NCBI GenBank assembly: GCA_963778225.1
Contig: CAVZTR010000010.1
Coordinates: 248,001-312,000 of the forward strand
DNA from: JAGVSR01 sp963778225
GTDB taxonomy: Bacteria; Pseudomonadota; Alphaproteobacteria; Rhizobiales; Hyphomicrobiaceae
Direction of reading: 5' to 3'
DNA: 64,000 bases
Shown here in pieces: positions 52,150-60,797 of the stretch (position 1 is its first letter; each line of letters begins with the position of its first letter). The notes under the pieces were generated by a model that ran no database searches, was not told the origin of the DNA, and was given only the letters and a program-made list of their open reading frames with translations. The position numbers were made by a program, and so were the translations under genes.

Positions 52150-53985
52150 ATGCAGGACGTACAACTGAGCTCGATCGCGGTGTTGCTTGCAGCCGTCGCC
52201 ATCGCAGCCCCCATCGCGCGAACCCTCGGAATTGGCACGGTTCTGGGCTATTTGGCGGCCGGCGCCGTGGTGGGCCCGTTCGGCCTGGGCGGGCTCTTCT
52301 CGACCGGTCAGGCCAAGGAAATTTTGCATCTCGCCGAATTCGGCGTCGTCCTGCTCCTGTTTCTGATTGGGCTGGAATTGCGGCCGCGCCGCCTCTGGTC
52401 GATGCGCGGCGCGATCTTCGGCTTGGGTGGCGCGCAGGTGGCGATCAGCGCCGTGCTGCTGGCAGCCATCGCGATGGCCTTGGCGTTGCCTTGGAAGAGC
52501 GCCTTGTTCATGGGCCTTGCTCTTGCACTTTCGTCCACCGCCTTCGCGCTGCAGGTGATGGAAGAGAACGGCGAACTGACGACAAAGCATGGCCGGCTCG
52601 GCTTCGCGGTGCTTCTTTTCCAGGATCTGGCGGCCATTCCGCTGATCGCGCTGGCGCCGCTGTTCGCTGTCGCTTTCGTCGCTGACGCGCCGCCGGTGGA
52701 TTATCTTGCAGCCGTCAAGACGATCGGCGTCATCATCGCCGTGGCCGGCATTGGATGGCTGACCCTGGATGTCTTCGTTCGTCTGGTCGCGATGACGCGC
52801 GTGCGCGAAGCCATGACTGCGGCGGCGCTGCTGACCGTCGTCACAGCCGCCGCAATCATGCAGTGGGCCGGCGTGTCGGCGTCGCTCGGCGCCTTCATCG
52901 CCGGCGCGCTCCTGGCTGAGAGTTCGTACCGACACCAGCTCGAAGCCGACATCCAGCCGTTCGAAGGCCTGCTGCTCGGCCTCTTCTTCACCGCCATCGG
53001 CATGTCGCTCGACCTCGATCTACTTGTCGCGAAGTGGAAAGAAGTGCTGCTGTTCGCAGCGATCCTGGTCGCTGTGAAATCGATCGTGCTCTACGGCCTC
53101 GGCCGCTGGCAGGGATTGAACGGTCGCGGTGCGCGACGGCTGGGGCTGTCGCTGAGCCAGGGGGGTGAATTCGCGTTCGTCTTGTTTGCAGCCGGCTTCA
53201 GTGCAGGCGTGCTGACGCGGGACACGCAATCGCTGCTTGTCCTCGTTGTCACGGTCTCGATGGCGGCAACACCCTTGCTCCTGCTGCTCGACGGCCGCCT
53301 CGCAGGCAAAGCCACCCCGGCGCAGCCCTACGACACGCTCCCCGAAAACACCGGCCACGTCGTCATCGCCGGCTTCGGTCGCTACGGCCAGATCGTCGCC
53401 CGCGTTCTGCGCGCGCGCAGAATTCCATTCACCGCGCTCGATATCAGCGCCGAGCAGGTAGAACTCGTCAAACGCTTCGGCTCCGAGGCGTTCTTCGGCG
53501 ACGTCAGCCGCCCCGATATTCTCGAAGCAGCCAAGATCGGCGACGCCCGCGCCTTCGTCCTCGCCATCGACGATGTGGAGGCGTCCCTCAGAACGGCGGA
53601 ATTCGTGACGTCGCGCTGGCCTAACGTGCCGATCTATGCCCGCGCGCGAAATCGCAACCACGCCCACCGCTATCTCGATCTCGGCGTCACGCTCATCCAG
53701 CGCGAGACGTTCCTCTCAGCACTTGAAACGACCAAGCAGCTCTTGAAGGGGCTCGGCTACTCCGAACGCGAAACCGAACGCACCGTCCGAACCTTCCGCG
53801 CCCACGACGAACGCCGCCTCGCTGAGGATTACAAGCACTATACCGACATGGAGAAGATGCAGGCCAAAGCCCGCTCCGACGCGGCAACGCTCGAAAACCT
53901 GTTCGAAGAGGACGCGAAAGAAACCGAGGCCGCTGACGCGGCAGCGAAAGCGGCGGCAGGAGAACGCGCGCGCGCCGCGGAGTAA
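52150..53985 (+). CDS. Kef-type monovalent cation/proton antiporter (CPA2)
   Basis: 611 residues. The first 390 residues have about twelve helices with the CPA2 pattern LGYLAAGAVVGPFGLG and LLFLIGLELRPRRLW; from about 400 the TrkA-N/RCK domain follows with the nucleotide fold HVVIAGFGRYGQIVARVLR and ALDISAEQVELVKRFGSEAFFGDVSRPD. The end is an Ala/Glu-rich tail. It exchanges K+ or Na+ for protons, possibly gated by glutathione adducts as in KefB/C. No ancillary KefG is adjacent. It shares the intergenic region with rpoE. Confidence 0.92.
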   Translation: MQDVQLSSIAVLLAAVAIAAPIARTLGIGTVLGYLAAGAVVGPFGLGGLFSTGQAKEILHLAEFGVVLLLFLIGLELRPRRLWSMRGAIFGLGGAQVAISAVLLAAIAMALALPWKSALFMGLALALSSTAFALQVMEENGELTTKHGRLGFAVLLFQDLAAIPLIALAPLFAVAFVADAPPVDYLAAVKTIGVIIAVAGIGWLTLDVFVRLVAMTRVREAMTAAALLTVVTAAAIMQWAGVSASLGAFIAGALLAESSYRHQLEADIQPFEGLLLGLFFTAIGMSLDLDLLVAKWKEVLLFAAILVAVKSIVLYGLGRWQGLNGRGARRLGLSLSQGGEFAFVLFAAGFSAGVLTRDTQSLLVLVVTVSMAATPLLLLLDGRLAGKATPAQPYDTLPENTGHVVIAGFGRYGQIVARVLRARRIPFTALDISAEQVELVKRFGSEAFFGDVSRPDILEAAKIGDARAFVLAIDDVEASLRTAEFVTSRWPNVPIYARARNRNHAHRYLDLGVTLIQRETFLSALETTKQLLKGLGYSERETERTVRTFRAHDERRLAEDYKHYTDMEKMQAKARSDAATLENLFEEDAKETEAADAAAKAAAGERARAAE

Positions 53986-54007
53986 TCGCGGCACGCTTTC
54001 CGGTCAC

Positions 54008-54123
54008 CGTCATCCCGGCGCGCGAGCGCAGCGCAGCCGGCGGCACTGGCCGAAGTTGCGAACGCGGCCGCACTGATCATCAAGCTGCCCGTTGACTGGG
54101 TCCCGGCCTTCGCCGGGATGACG
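54008..54123. repeat. CGTCATCCCGGC inverted repeat
   Basis: CGTCATCCCGGC at 54008-54019 and its reverse complement GCCGGGATGACG at 54112-54123 bound a 92-base spacer. Inside, the right arm forms its own hairpin TCCCGGC/GCCGGGA. This motif resembles the CATCCCGGC repeats widespread in Rhizobiales chromosomes. It lies between the Kef gene and the fasciclin gene in a 376-base stretch without coding. Confidence 0.65.
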
Positions 54124-54276
54124 TTTCGCGTGGAGCGATGCTTTCCCGCACCCCTACTCCTCATGTCAAAATCGTGGCGAAACGTCCGCATCGTCAAAGC
54201 TTTAATTCTTTTTCATCTCCGATCCGATGATCTCACGCGGCACGTTGGAAGCCTTGTTGTGTTCAATCGAACCCAA

Positions 54277-54331
54277 CACACCCGCCTGTGAAGTGTGGGC
54301 AAGCAAGCCCCACACCCGCCTGCGGAGTGTG
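54277..54331 (+). repeat. Two short tandem hairpins CACAC...GTGTG
   Basis: Two similar 21-base units (54277-54297 and 54311-54331): CACAC, CCGCCTGTGAA or CCGCCTGCGGA, GTGTG, 34 bases apart. They lie in the presumed leader of the fasciclin gene, ending about 30 bases before its ATG. The layout recalls the tandem hairpin family, but the GGCC/GGCTC core is absent. Confidence 0.55.
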
Positions 54332-54361
54332 TGTGTGCAAAAACCTGAGGTCTCCCCCACC

Positions 54362-54832
54362 ATGAAGTTCGTGAAATCACTCGCAGCCGCAGCCGTGCTC
54401 GCCCTGTCGGCGGCATCGGCCAACGCAGCCAACATCGTCGAGACGGCCAAGAGCGCCGGTCAGTTCAACACGCTGCTGACGGCTGCCAAGGCTGCCGGTC
54501 TCGTGCCGGCATTGAAGAGCAAGGGCCCGCTGACGGTGTTCGCACCGACGGATGCCGCCTTCGCCAAGCTGCCGAAGGGCACGGTCGCGTCACTCCTGAA
54601 GCCTGAGAACAAGCACAAGCTCGCCGCCATCCTGAAGTATCACGTCGTGGCCGGTGAAATCGAAGCTGCCGACATCAAGCCCGGCCGCTCGCACGTCAAA
54701 ACGCTGAACGGCAAGTCGGTTACGGTGAAAAAGCACGGCGGCGTGACGGTCAACGGCGCCCGCGTTGTGACAGCCGACGTGAACGCATCCAACGGCGTCA
54801 TCCACGTCATCAATCGCGTACTCATACCATAA
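54362..54832 (+). CDS. Fasciclin (FAS1) domain secreted protein
   Basis: 156 residues. A signal peptide of 22 residues (MKFVKSLAAAAVLALSAASANA) precedes a single FAS1 domain: FNTLLTAAKAAGLVPALKSKGPLTVFAPTDAAFAKLP (H1 box), YHVVAGEI, and the H2 box ADVNASNGVIHVINRVL. Such proteins are adhesive or matrix proteins at the cell surface. The ATG at 54362 begins the signal peptide; the upstream frame is spurious. Ends with a terminator. Confidence 0.92.
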   Translation: MKFVKSLAAAAVLALSAASANAANIVETAKSAGQFNTLLTAAKAAGLVPALKSKGPLTVFAPTDAAFAKLPKGTVASLLKPENKHKLAAILKYHVVAGEIEAADIKPGRSHVKTLNGKSVTVKKHGGVTVNGARVVTADVNASNGVIHVINRVLIP

Positions 54833-54949
54833 TGACGCGGGGGGTGGTCCACGAGGGGCCGGCACCCGTTATACTGTGATCGCGGGGTTGATCCGGCAGG
54901 GATCGGCCTCGCAATCTTACGAAGAGAAGCCAAATCTTCAGCAAGATGG

Positions 54950-54979
54950 GGGCGCCCTGGGGAACTAGGGCGCCCTTTT
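54950..54979 (+). terminator. Intrinsic terminator after the fasciclin gene
   Basis: Stem GGGCGCCCT (54950-54958) pairs with AGGGCGCCC (54967-54975), loop of 8 bases, followed by TTTT. Ends transcription before tkt. Confidence 0.8.
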
Positions 54980-55089
54980 GCACCTAATGCTGGGGTCAGT
55001 GCGGTAGACGCGCCCGCCTGCCGCCGCTAAACCTGCCCCCGCCGGCGGGAAAGATGTCCTCCGGACGAGGACTAAGGGGCTCAGGGCGA

Positions 55090-57066
55090 ATGGCGGATAT
55101 GAAGACGGCGGTCAGCACCCGCGACATGGCGAACGCCATCCGCGTGTTGTCGATGGACGCGGTGCAGAAAGCGAATTCGGGCCACCCAGGCATGCCCATG
55201 GGCATGGCCGATGTGGCAACCGTCCTCTTCTCCGAGCATCTGCGCTTCGATCCGACCGATCCACAATGGCCCGACCGCGATCGGTTCATCCTGTCGGCCG
55301 GCCACGGCTCGATGCTGCTCTATTCGCTCCTCTATCTCACCGGGTATCCTGGCATGACGATCGAGGAGTTGCGGAACTTCCGCCAACTCGGCTCCAAGAC
55401 CGCCGGTCATCCTGAACACGGCCACGCAGCTGGCATTGAAACCACCACCGGCCCGCTCGGACAGGGCATCGCCAACGGCGTCGGCATGGCGCTCGCCGAA
55501 CGCATGCTGGCCGCCCGCCACGGGTCCGATGTCGTCGACCACTACACCTATGTGATCGCTGGCGACGGCTGCCTCATGGAAGGCATCAGCCACGAGGCGA
55601 TCTCGCTCGCCGGACACTTGAAGCTCGGCAAGCTCATCGTCTTCTGGGACGACAATTCGATCTCAATCGACGGCGCGACGAACCTCTCGGTGTCGGATGA
55701 CCAGCTGAAGCGCTTCGAAGCCTCGAACTGGAACACTATCGCCATCGATGGCCACGACCCGGCGCAGATCTCGGCCGCAATCAAGAAAGCCAAGGCCGAC
55801 CCGTCGAAGCCCTGGCTGATCGCCGCCCGCACCATCATCGGCTACGGCGCACCAACCAAGCAGGGCACGAAGGACACCCACGGCAGCCCGCTCGGCGCGG
55901 AAGAGATCGACCGCACCCGCGCGGCACTGGGCTGGACAGCGCCGCCGTTCGACATTCCCGCCGACATCCTCGACGCCTGGCGCGCGATCGGTGCGAAGGG
56001 CCACAAGCTCGGTGCCAAGTGGCGCGCCAAGGCCGCGACATTCAAAGGCGACCACGACCTCCACGTCGATGACGCGGCTCTGGTGACAGCTATCGAAGCC
56101 GCCAAGAAGCAGTTCGAGGCCGACACAGCCAAGCGGGCCTCGCGCGTCTGGTCGCAGATGACGCTCGAGCATCTGATCCCGGCTGTCCCGGAACTCGTCG
56201 GCGGCTCGGCCGACCTGACGCCGTCCAACGGGACCAAGACCTCGCACTACAAGCCCGTCTCGCCCGGCAAGTACGACGGCAACTACATCCATTTCGGCGT
56301 TCGCGAGCACGGCATGGCCGCCGCCATGAACGGCATCGCGCTGCATGGCGGATTGATCCCGTTCGGCGCGACGTTCCTCGTCTTCACCGACTACTGCCGC
56401 CCCTCGATCCGCTTGTCCGCACTGATGGGCATCCGCTCGATTTACGTCATGACGCACGATAGCATCGGCGTCGGCGAAGATGGCCCCACGCATCAGCCGG
56501 TCGAGCACTTGGCAGCGCTGCGCGCGATCCCCGGCTTGCAGGTGCTGCGCCCCGCCGATGCGATCGAGACGGCGGAAGCCTGGCACATCGCACTCGCGTC
56601 GAATAATCGCCCGACCGTAATGGCACTGACGCGCGACGCGGTGCCGACGAAACTGCGCGCCGGCCCAGTCGAAGAAAACCTCTCCGCCAAGGGCGCCTAT
56701 GTCGTCAGCGGCGGGGATAAGCGCGACGTGACGATCCTCGCCACCGGCTCGGAAGTGGCCATCGCCGTCGAAGCAGCCGCTCTGTTGGCGAAGGACGGCG
56801 TCCACGCCGCCGTCGTGTCCATGCCGTCGTTCGAACTCTTCCGCGAGCAGCCGGGTGCGTATCAGGACAGCGTGCTGGGCCACGGCCCCCGCGTCGCCGT
56901 CGAAGCGGCCATCGCCCAGGGCTGGCACGAGTGGCTGCGGCCGGGTGATCGCTTCATCGGGATGACCGGCTTCGGCGCTTCCGCGCCCGCCAAGAAACTC
57001 TACGAGCATTTCGGCATCACGGCCGCCAAGGTCGCCGAAGCCGCAAAGGCCAGCCTTACGACCTGA
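55090..57066 (+). CDS. tkt: Transketolase
   Basis: 658 residues from the Met at 55090 (MADMKTAV). Thiamine diphosphate enzyme of the pentose phosphate or Calvin-type cycle, moving two-carbon units between sugar phosphates. Visible: SGHPGMPMGMADVATVLF, TTTGPLGQGIANGVGMA, IAGDGCLMEGISHEA (TPP motif GDGxxxEG), FDDN variant WDDNSISIDG and the pyrimidine-domain HDSIGVGEDGPTHQPVEHL. The gap gene usually following tkt is absent; a hairpin repeat and pgk follow. Confidence 0.97.
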   Translation: MADMKTAVSTRDMANAIRVLSMDAVQKANSGHPGMPMGMADVATVLFSEHLRFDPTDPQWPDRDRFILSAGHGSMLLYSLLYLTGYPGMTIEELRNFRQLGSKTAGHPEHGHAAGIETTTGPLGQGIANGVGMALAERMLAARHGSDVVDHYTYVIAGDGCLMEGISHEAISLAGHLKLGKLIVFWDDNSISIDGATNLSVSDDQLKRFEASNWNTIAIDGHDPAQISAAIKKAKADPSKPWLIAARTIIGYGAPTKQGTKDTHGSPLGAEEIDRTRAALGWTAPPFDIPADILDAWRAIGAKGHKLGAKWRAKAATFKGDHDLHVDDAALVTAIEAAKKQFEADTAKRASRVWSQMTLEHLIPAVPELVGGSADLTPSNGTKTSHYKPVSPGKYDGNYIHFGVREHGMAAAMNGIALHGGLIPFGATFLVFTDYCRPSIRLSALMGIRSIYVMTHDSIGVGEDGPTHQPVEHLAALRAIPGLQVLRPADAIETAEAWHIALASNNRPTVMALTRDAVPTKLRAGPVEENLSAKGAYVVSGGDKRDVTILATGSEVAIAVEAAALLAKDGVHAAVVSMPSFELFREQPGAYQDSVLGHGPRVAVEAAIAQGWHEWLRPGDRFIGMTGFGASAPAKKLYEHFGITAAKVAEAAKASLTT

Positions 57067-57175
57067 GACAACACCCGGCCGCTTCCGGCCGGCTCTCCGC
57101 AGGAGAGTCGGAAGCGGCAAAGACAACACCCGGCCGCTTCCGGCCGGCTCTCCGCAGGAGAGTCGGAAGCGGCAA
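57066..57175 (+). repeat. Tandem hairpin repeat, locus 4 (perfect 55-bp direct repeat)
   Basis: 57066-57120 and 57121-57175 are identical over 55 bases. Each holds one element: outer stem CCGCTTCC/GGAAGCGG, bulge GGCC, inner stem GGCTCTCC/GGAGAGTC, loop GCA (copies 57079-57117 and 57134-57172). It starts at the last base of the tkt stop codon and ends 20 bases before the pgk ATG. Confidence 0.92.
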
Positions 57176-57195
57176 AGCAAAAAGCAGAGCGAGCG

Positions 57196-58395
57196 ATGAA
57201 CCTCGACAACCTGAAAACCACCGATGGCATCGATGTCGCCGGCAAGCGCGTCCTCTACCGCGCCGACCTGAACGTGCCGACGAAGGACGGCGCGGTGACC
57301 GATGCAACGCGCCTGGAACGCGTGGTGCCCGGTCTCAAGGCGCTGGCGGCGCGCGGCGCGAAGGTGATCGTGCTCTCGCACTTCGGACGCCCGAAAGCAG
57401 GCCCCGACAAAGAGAACTCGCTCGCCCCCGTCGCTGCCGCTCTGGGCGGATTACTGCAACGCCACGTCTCTCTCGCCGGTGACTGCATCGGCCAGCACGC
57501 CCACACGATCGTGGATGCGATGAAGCCGGGCGACATCTGCGTACTGGAGAACACCCGCTTCCATAAGGGTGAGGAAAAGAACGATCCGGAGTTCACGCAG
57601 CAGTTGGCCGAACTAGGCGACATCTTCGTCAACGATGCCTTCTCCGCCGCTCACCGCGCGCACGCCTCCACCGAAGGCCTCACGCATCACCTGCCGTCCT
57701 ATGCCGGTCCGCTGATGATGGAAGAGATCAATGCGCTGAAATCGGCGCTCGAAGTGCCCAAGCGGCCGACCGCGGCCGTCGTCGGCGGCGCGAAAGTTTC
57801 GACCAAGATCCCGATCCTCACCAACCTCGTCGCCAAGGTCGACAAGCTGATCATCGGCGGCGGAATGGCCAACACATTCCTGCAATCCCTGGGCGTCCAG
57901 GTCGCGCAGTCGCTCGCCGAACCCGAGTTTCATTCCACCGCACGCGAGATCATGGCCGAAGCCAAATCGCACGGGTGCCAAATCATCCTGCCGACAGATG
58001 CCGTCATCGCGCGCGAGTTCAAGGAGGGTGCCGCGACCGAAACGGTCGATATCCACAAGGTGCCGATCGATGCGATGATCCTCGACATCGGCCCCGCATC
58101 CATCGCCAAGATGACGGAACATCTGCGCGAGTGCCGCACGCTACTCTGGAACGGTCCGATGGGTGCGTTCGAAATCGCGCCGTTCGGCGAAGGCACGTTC
58201 ACCTTGGCGCGCGAAGCCGCCGTGCTCACGCGGGCAGGGACACTGCTCTCAATCGCGGGCGGCGGAGATACGGTGGCCGCCCTCAACGCTGCCGGTGTGA
58301 CGGGCGATTTCTCCTACGTCTCGACCGCCGGCGGCGCCTTCCTCGAATGGCTCGAAGGCAACGAACTGCCGGGCGTGGCGGCGCTCGCGCGGTGA
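57196..58395 (+). CDS. pgk: Phosphoglycerate kinase
   Basis: 399 residues, normal length. Makes ATP from 1,3-bisphosphoglycerate. Signatures: RVLYRADLNVPTKDGAVTD, LSHFGRPKAGPDK, VLENTRFHKGEEKNDPEF, NDAFSAAHRAHAST, AVVGGAKVSTK, LIIGGGMANTFL and LSIAGGGDTVAAL near the end. AGCGAGCG precedes the ATG. It overlaps gph by four bases (GTGA). Its leader contains the two hairpins of locus 4. Confidence 0.98.
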   Translation: MNLDNLKTTDGIDVAGKRVLYRADLNVPTKDGAVTDATRLERVVPGLKALAARGAKVIVLSHFGRPKAGPDKENSLAPVAAALGGLLQRHVSLAGDCIGQHAHTIVDAMKPGDICVLENTRFHKGEEKNDPEFTQQLAELGDIFVNDAFSAAHRAHASTEGLTHHLPSYAGPLMMEEINALKSALEVPKRPTAAVVGGAKVSTKIPILTNLVAKVDKLIIGGGMANTFLQSLGVQVAQSLAEPEFHSTAREIMAEAKSHGCQIILPTDAVIAREFKEGAATETVDIHKVPIDAMILDIGPASIAKMTEHLRECRTLLWNGPMGAFEIAPFGEGTFTLAREAAVLTRAGTLLSIAGGGDTVAALNAAGVTGDFSYVSTAGGAFLEWLEGNELPGVAALAR

Positions 58396-59100
58396 CCGCC
58401 ATCCGCGCCGTGATCTTCGATCTCGACGGGACGCTCATCGATAGCGTCCCCGACATCGCCGCGGCGTTGAACCGGTGTCTGGCGAACGAAGGCCGCGCAA
58501 CCTTTTCGGAAGACGGGCGTCGCCAAGCTCGTCGGCGGCGGCGCCCGCGAACTCGTCGCCAAAGCGCTGGGTTCTGCAACTCCAAGCGCGGAAGTGGACC
58601 GCGTCCTGACGGATTTCCTCGCGGTCTACGAAGCTGATCCCGTTTCGCTGACGCGCCTCTATAGCGGCGCGCGCGAACTGCTCGACACCCTCCGGGACGC
58701 ACGCGTGCCGCTCGCGATCTGCACCAATAAACCCCAGCCGCTGACGCATCTGATCCTCGACCGGCTGGATCTCGCGCCCTACTTTGCTGTCGTCTGGGGC
58801 GGCGAGCCTGGCAAACCCCTCAAACCGGACGCGGCTTGCCTGCGTACCGTCTGCGAGCAGCTTGGCGTCACACCCGCCGAAACGCTCATGGTCGGCGACA
58901 GCCATACCGATATCGACGCCGCCCTGGCCACGGGCTGCCCCTCTATCGTCGTCGCGCACGGCTACGAGCAGCGCCCGCTCGACAGCCTGGGCGCCGATGC
59001 GGTGGTTCCGGGGCTTGCCGAAGCAGGTCTCGAAATCGCCCGCCGGATGGGTGATGACCAGATGGGCGATCGAACGTCGAAGTTGCGCCGTCCAGCCTGA
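58392..59100 (+). CDS. Phosphoglycolate phosphatase-like HAD hydrolase (split by a +1 frameshift)
   Basis: The first frame (GTG at 58392) opens with the HAD motif VIFDLDGTLIDSVPDIAAALN and reaches FSEDG. Near 58518-58521 one extra G in GGG shifts the frame; the neighbouring frame continues GVAKLVGGGARELVAKALG, then LAICTNKPQPL (motif II), GKPLKPDAAC (motif III Lys) and MVGDSHTDIDAALA (motif IV). Together they form a Gph-like HAD phosphatase of about 235 residues that removes 2-phosphoglycolate. All four motifs are intact, so a sequence error is likely. Confidence 0.85.
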
Positions 59101-59146
59101 CGCACTAGCTGACTGCTGAACCCAAACGGGAAAGTCTCGACGCTCC

Positions 59147-59959
59147 ATGTTTGCCGAAGCCCATCTTTATCCCGGAGTCGCGCTCGCGGGCCTTGTGAGC
59201 TTTCTCTCACCATGCGTGCTGCCGCTCGTGCCGCCTTACCTCGGCTACATCGGCGGCACGACCATCGACGGCTTGACGGCAGAGAAGGGGCTCGAGACCC
59301 GGGTCTGGCGCCGCGTGGTCATCGCGTCGGTCTTTTTTGTCCTGGGCTTCACCACCGTCTTCATCGCGTTGGGCGCAACAGCTTCGGCGCTGGGCCAGTT
59401 CGTGCAGGAGTACCGGGCGCAACTCGGGTATGTGGCGGGCGTCATCATCATCCTGTTCGGCTTGCACTTCCTCGGGCTCTTGCGCATCCCGCTGCTCTAT
59501 TCGGAAAAGCGCGTGCATGCCGAAGTCGATGGCGCGAGTTTCGCGGGCGCCTACGTGCTGGGCCTCGCCTTCGCGTTCGGCTGGACGCCTTGCATCGGGC
59601 CGATCCTCGCAACAGTGCTGGCGCTCGCTGCCAACGCCGACAGCCTCGGCGCGGGCGTTCGACTGCTCGCGGTCTATTCGCTGGGTCTCGGCGTGCCGTT
59701 CGTACTCGCAGCCGTCGCCATCCGTCCGTTCCTGTCGTTCATGAACCGCTTCAAGCGGCACCTGGGACTGATGGAAAAAATCATGGGAGCGCTGCTCGTG
59801 TTGACCGGCATCGCGTTCCTGAATGTCTTCGACTGGTTTTCCATTAACGCGTTCGGCCAATGGATGATCGAAACATTCCCCGGGCTCTCGACGTTGGAGG
59901 AAAGGCTCACGCCGTCCGATCTCCAGCGCGAGATCATGAACCAGCGGCCGGCGCCTTGA
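59147..59959 (+). CDS. CcdA-family cytochrome c biogenesis membrane protein
   Basis: 270 residues with six helices. The two conserved cysteines are in SFLSPCVLPLVPPYLGYIGG and FGWTPCIGPILATVLA. It conveys reducing power for cytochrome c maturation or other periplasmic thiols. Unlike the CcdA at 14008 it has no thioredoxin gene beside it and is the longer type with an extended C-terminus (TLEERLTPSDLQREIMNQ). thiD follows after 16 bases. Confidence 0.93.
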   Translation: MFAEAHLYPGVALAGLVSFLSPCVLPLVPPYLGYIGGTTIDGLTAEKGLETRVWRRVVIASVFFVLGFTTVFIALGATASALGQFVQEYRAQLGYVAGVIIILFGLHFLGLLRIPLLYSEKRVHAEVDGASFAGAYVLGLAFAFGWTPCIGPILATVLALAANADSLGAGVRLLAVYSLGLGVPFVLAAVAIRPFLSFMNRFKRHLGLMEKIMGALLVLTGIAFLNVFDWFSINAFGQWMIETFPGLSTLEERLTPSDLQREIMNQRPAP

Positions 59960-59975
59960 TTGAGCGGAGGTCTCG

Positions 59976-60797
59976 ATGACGACACCGCTGCCTAAAACGC
60001 CCATTGCGCTTTCGATTGCCGGCTCGGACCCCTCGGGTGGTGCCGGAATCCAGGCGGACCTCAAGACATTCTCTGCACTCGGCGTCTATGGAACGACCAT
60101 CATCACCGCGCTGACCGCCCAGAACACGCAAGGCGTGACGGGTGTCCATGCGGTGCCGCCCGCTTTCATTGGTTTGCAGGCCGACACTTTGGCCGCCGAC
60201 ATCGAGGTCACCGCCGTCAAGACCGGCATGCTCGGCGATGCGGTCACGGTCGCGACCGTGGTCGGCATTCTGCAGAAGCACGAATTCGGTCCGATCGTCG
60301 TTGATCCGGTGATGGTGGCGACCAGCGGCGACGTGCTGCTCGCACCCGACGCCATCGCCGCAGTGCGCAACCTTCTGGTGCCGCTCGCCACGCTGATTAC
60401 GCCCAACCTGCACGAAGCGGCGCAGTTGCTGGGAACAAGCCTTGCGAGCACCGTCGAGGAGATGGAATTGCAAGCCCAGCGTCTTGTTGCCGGCGGCGCA
60501 CACGCAGCACTCGTGAAGGGCGGTCATGCCACGGGTGACATGGCAATCGACGTGCTCGTGACTCCGCACGGCATCACCCACCACGCCGCTCCTCGCATCG
60601 AGACCAGGAACACACACGGCACGGGCTGCACGCTGTCGGCGGCCATTACGGCCGAACTCGCCAAGGGCGAGACACGCCTCGATGCGGCCGTTGCCCGGGC
60701 CAAAGACTACCTCTCGCAAGCTCTCGACGCCGGCCGCATGCTCAATGTTGGCCACGGATGCGGACCTGTGGATCACCTCCACGTTTTCCGTCGCTGA
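59976..60797 (+). CDS. thiD: Hydroxymethylpyrimidine/phosphomethylpyrimidine kinase
   Basis: 273 residues of the ribokinase-like fold. It phosphorylates HMP twice in thiamine synthesis. Typical: ALSIAGSDPSGGAGIQADLKTFSALGVYG, VVDPVMVATSGD, LITPNLHEAAQLLG and the anion-hole end NTHGTGCTLSAAITAELAKGE. No other thi genes are near. AGCGGAGG precedes the ATG. Confidence 0.96.
   Translation: MTTPLPKTPIALSIAGSDPSGGAGIQADLKTFSALGVYGTTIITALTAQNTQGVTGVHAVPPAFIGLQADTLAADIEVTAVKTGMLGDAVTVATVVGILQKHEFGPIVVDPVMVATSGDVLLAPDAIAAVRNLLVPLATLITPNLHEAAQLLGTSLASTVEEMELQAQRLVAGGAHAALVKGGHATGDMAIDVLVTPHGITHHAAPRIETRNTHGTGCTLSAAITAELAKGETRLDAAVARAKDYLSQALDAGRMLNVGHGCGPVDHLHVFRR

Noticed and set aside
54008..54123. 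Membership of the CATCCCGGC inverted repeat in the tandem hairpin family
   Set aside because: It lacks the GGCC bulge and the GGCTC/GAGTC inner stem, is single, and has a long spacer; it fits a common Rhizobiales repeat instead.
55663..57381. A 572-residue minus-strand frame over tkt
   Set aside because: Antisense to a conserved transketolase and crosses the hairpin repeat; no recognisable motif.
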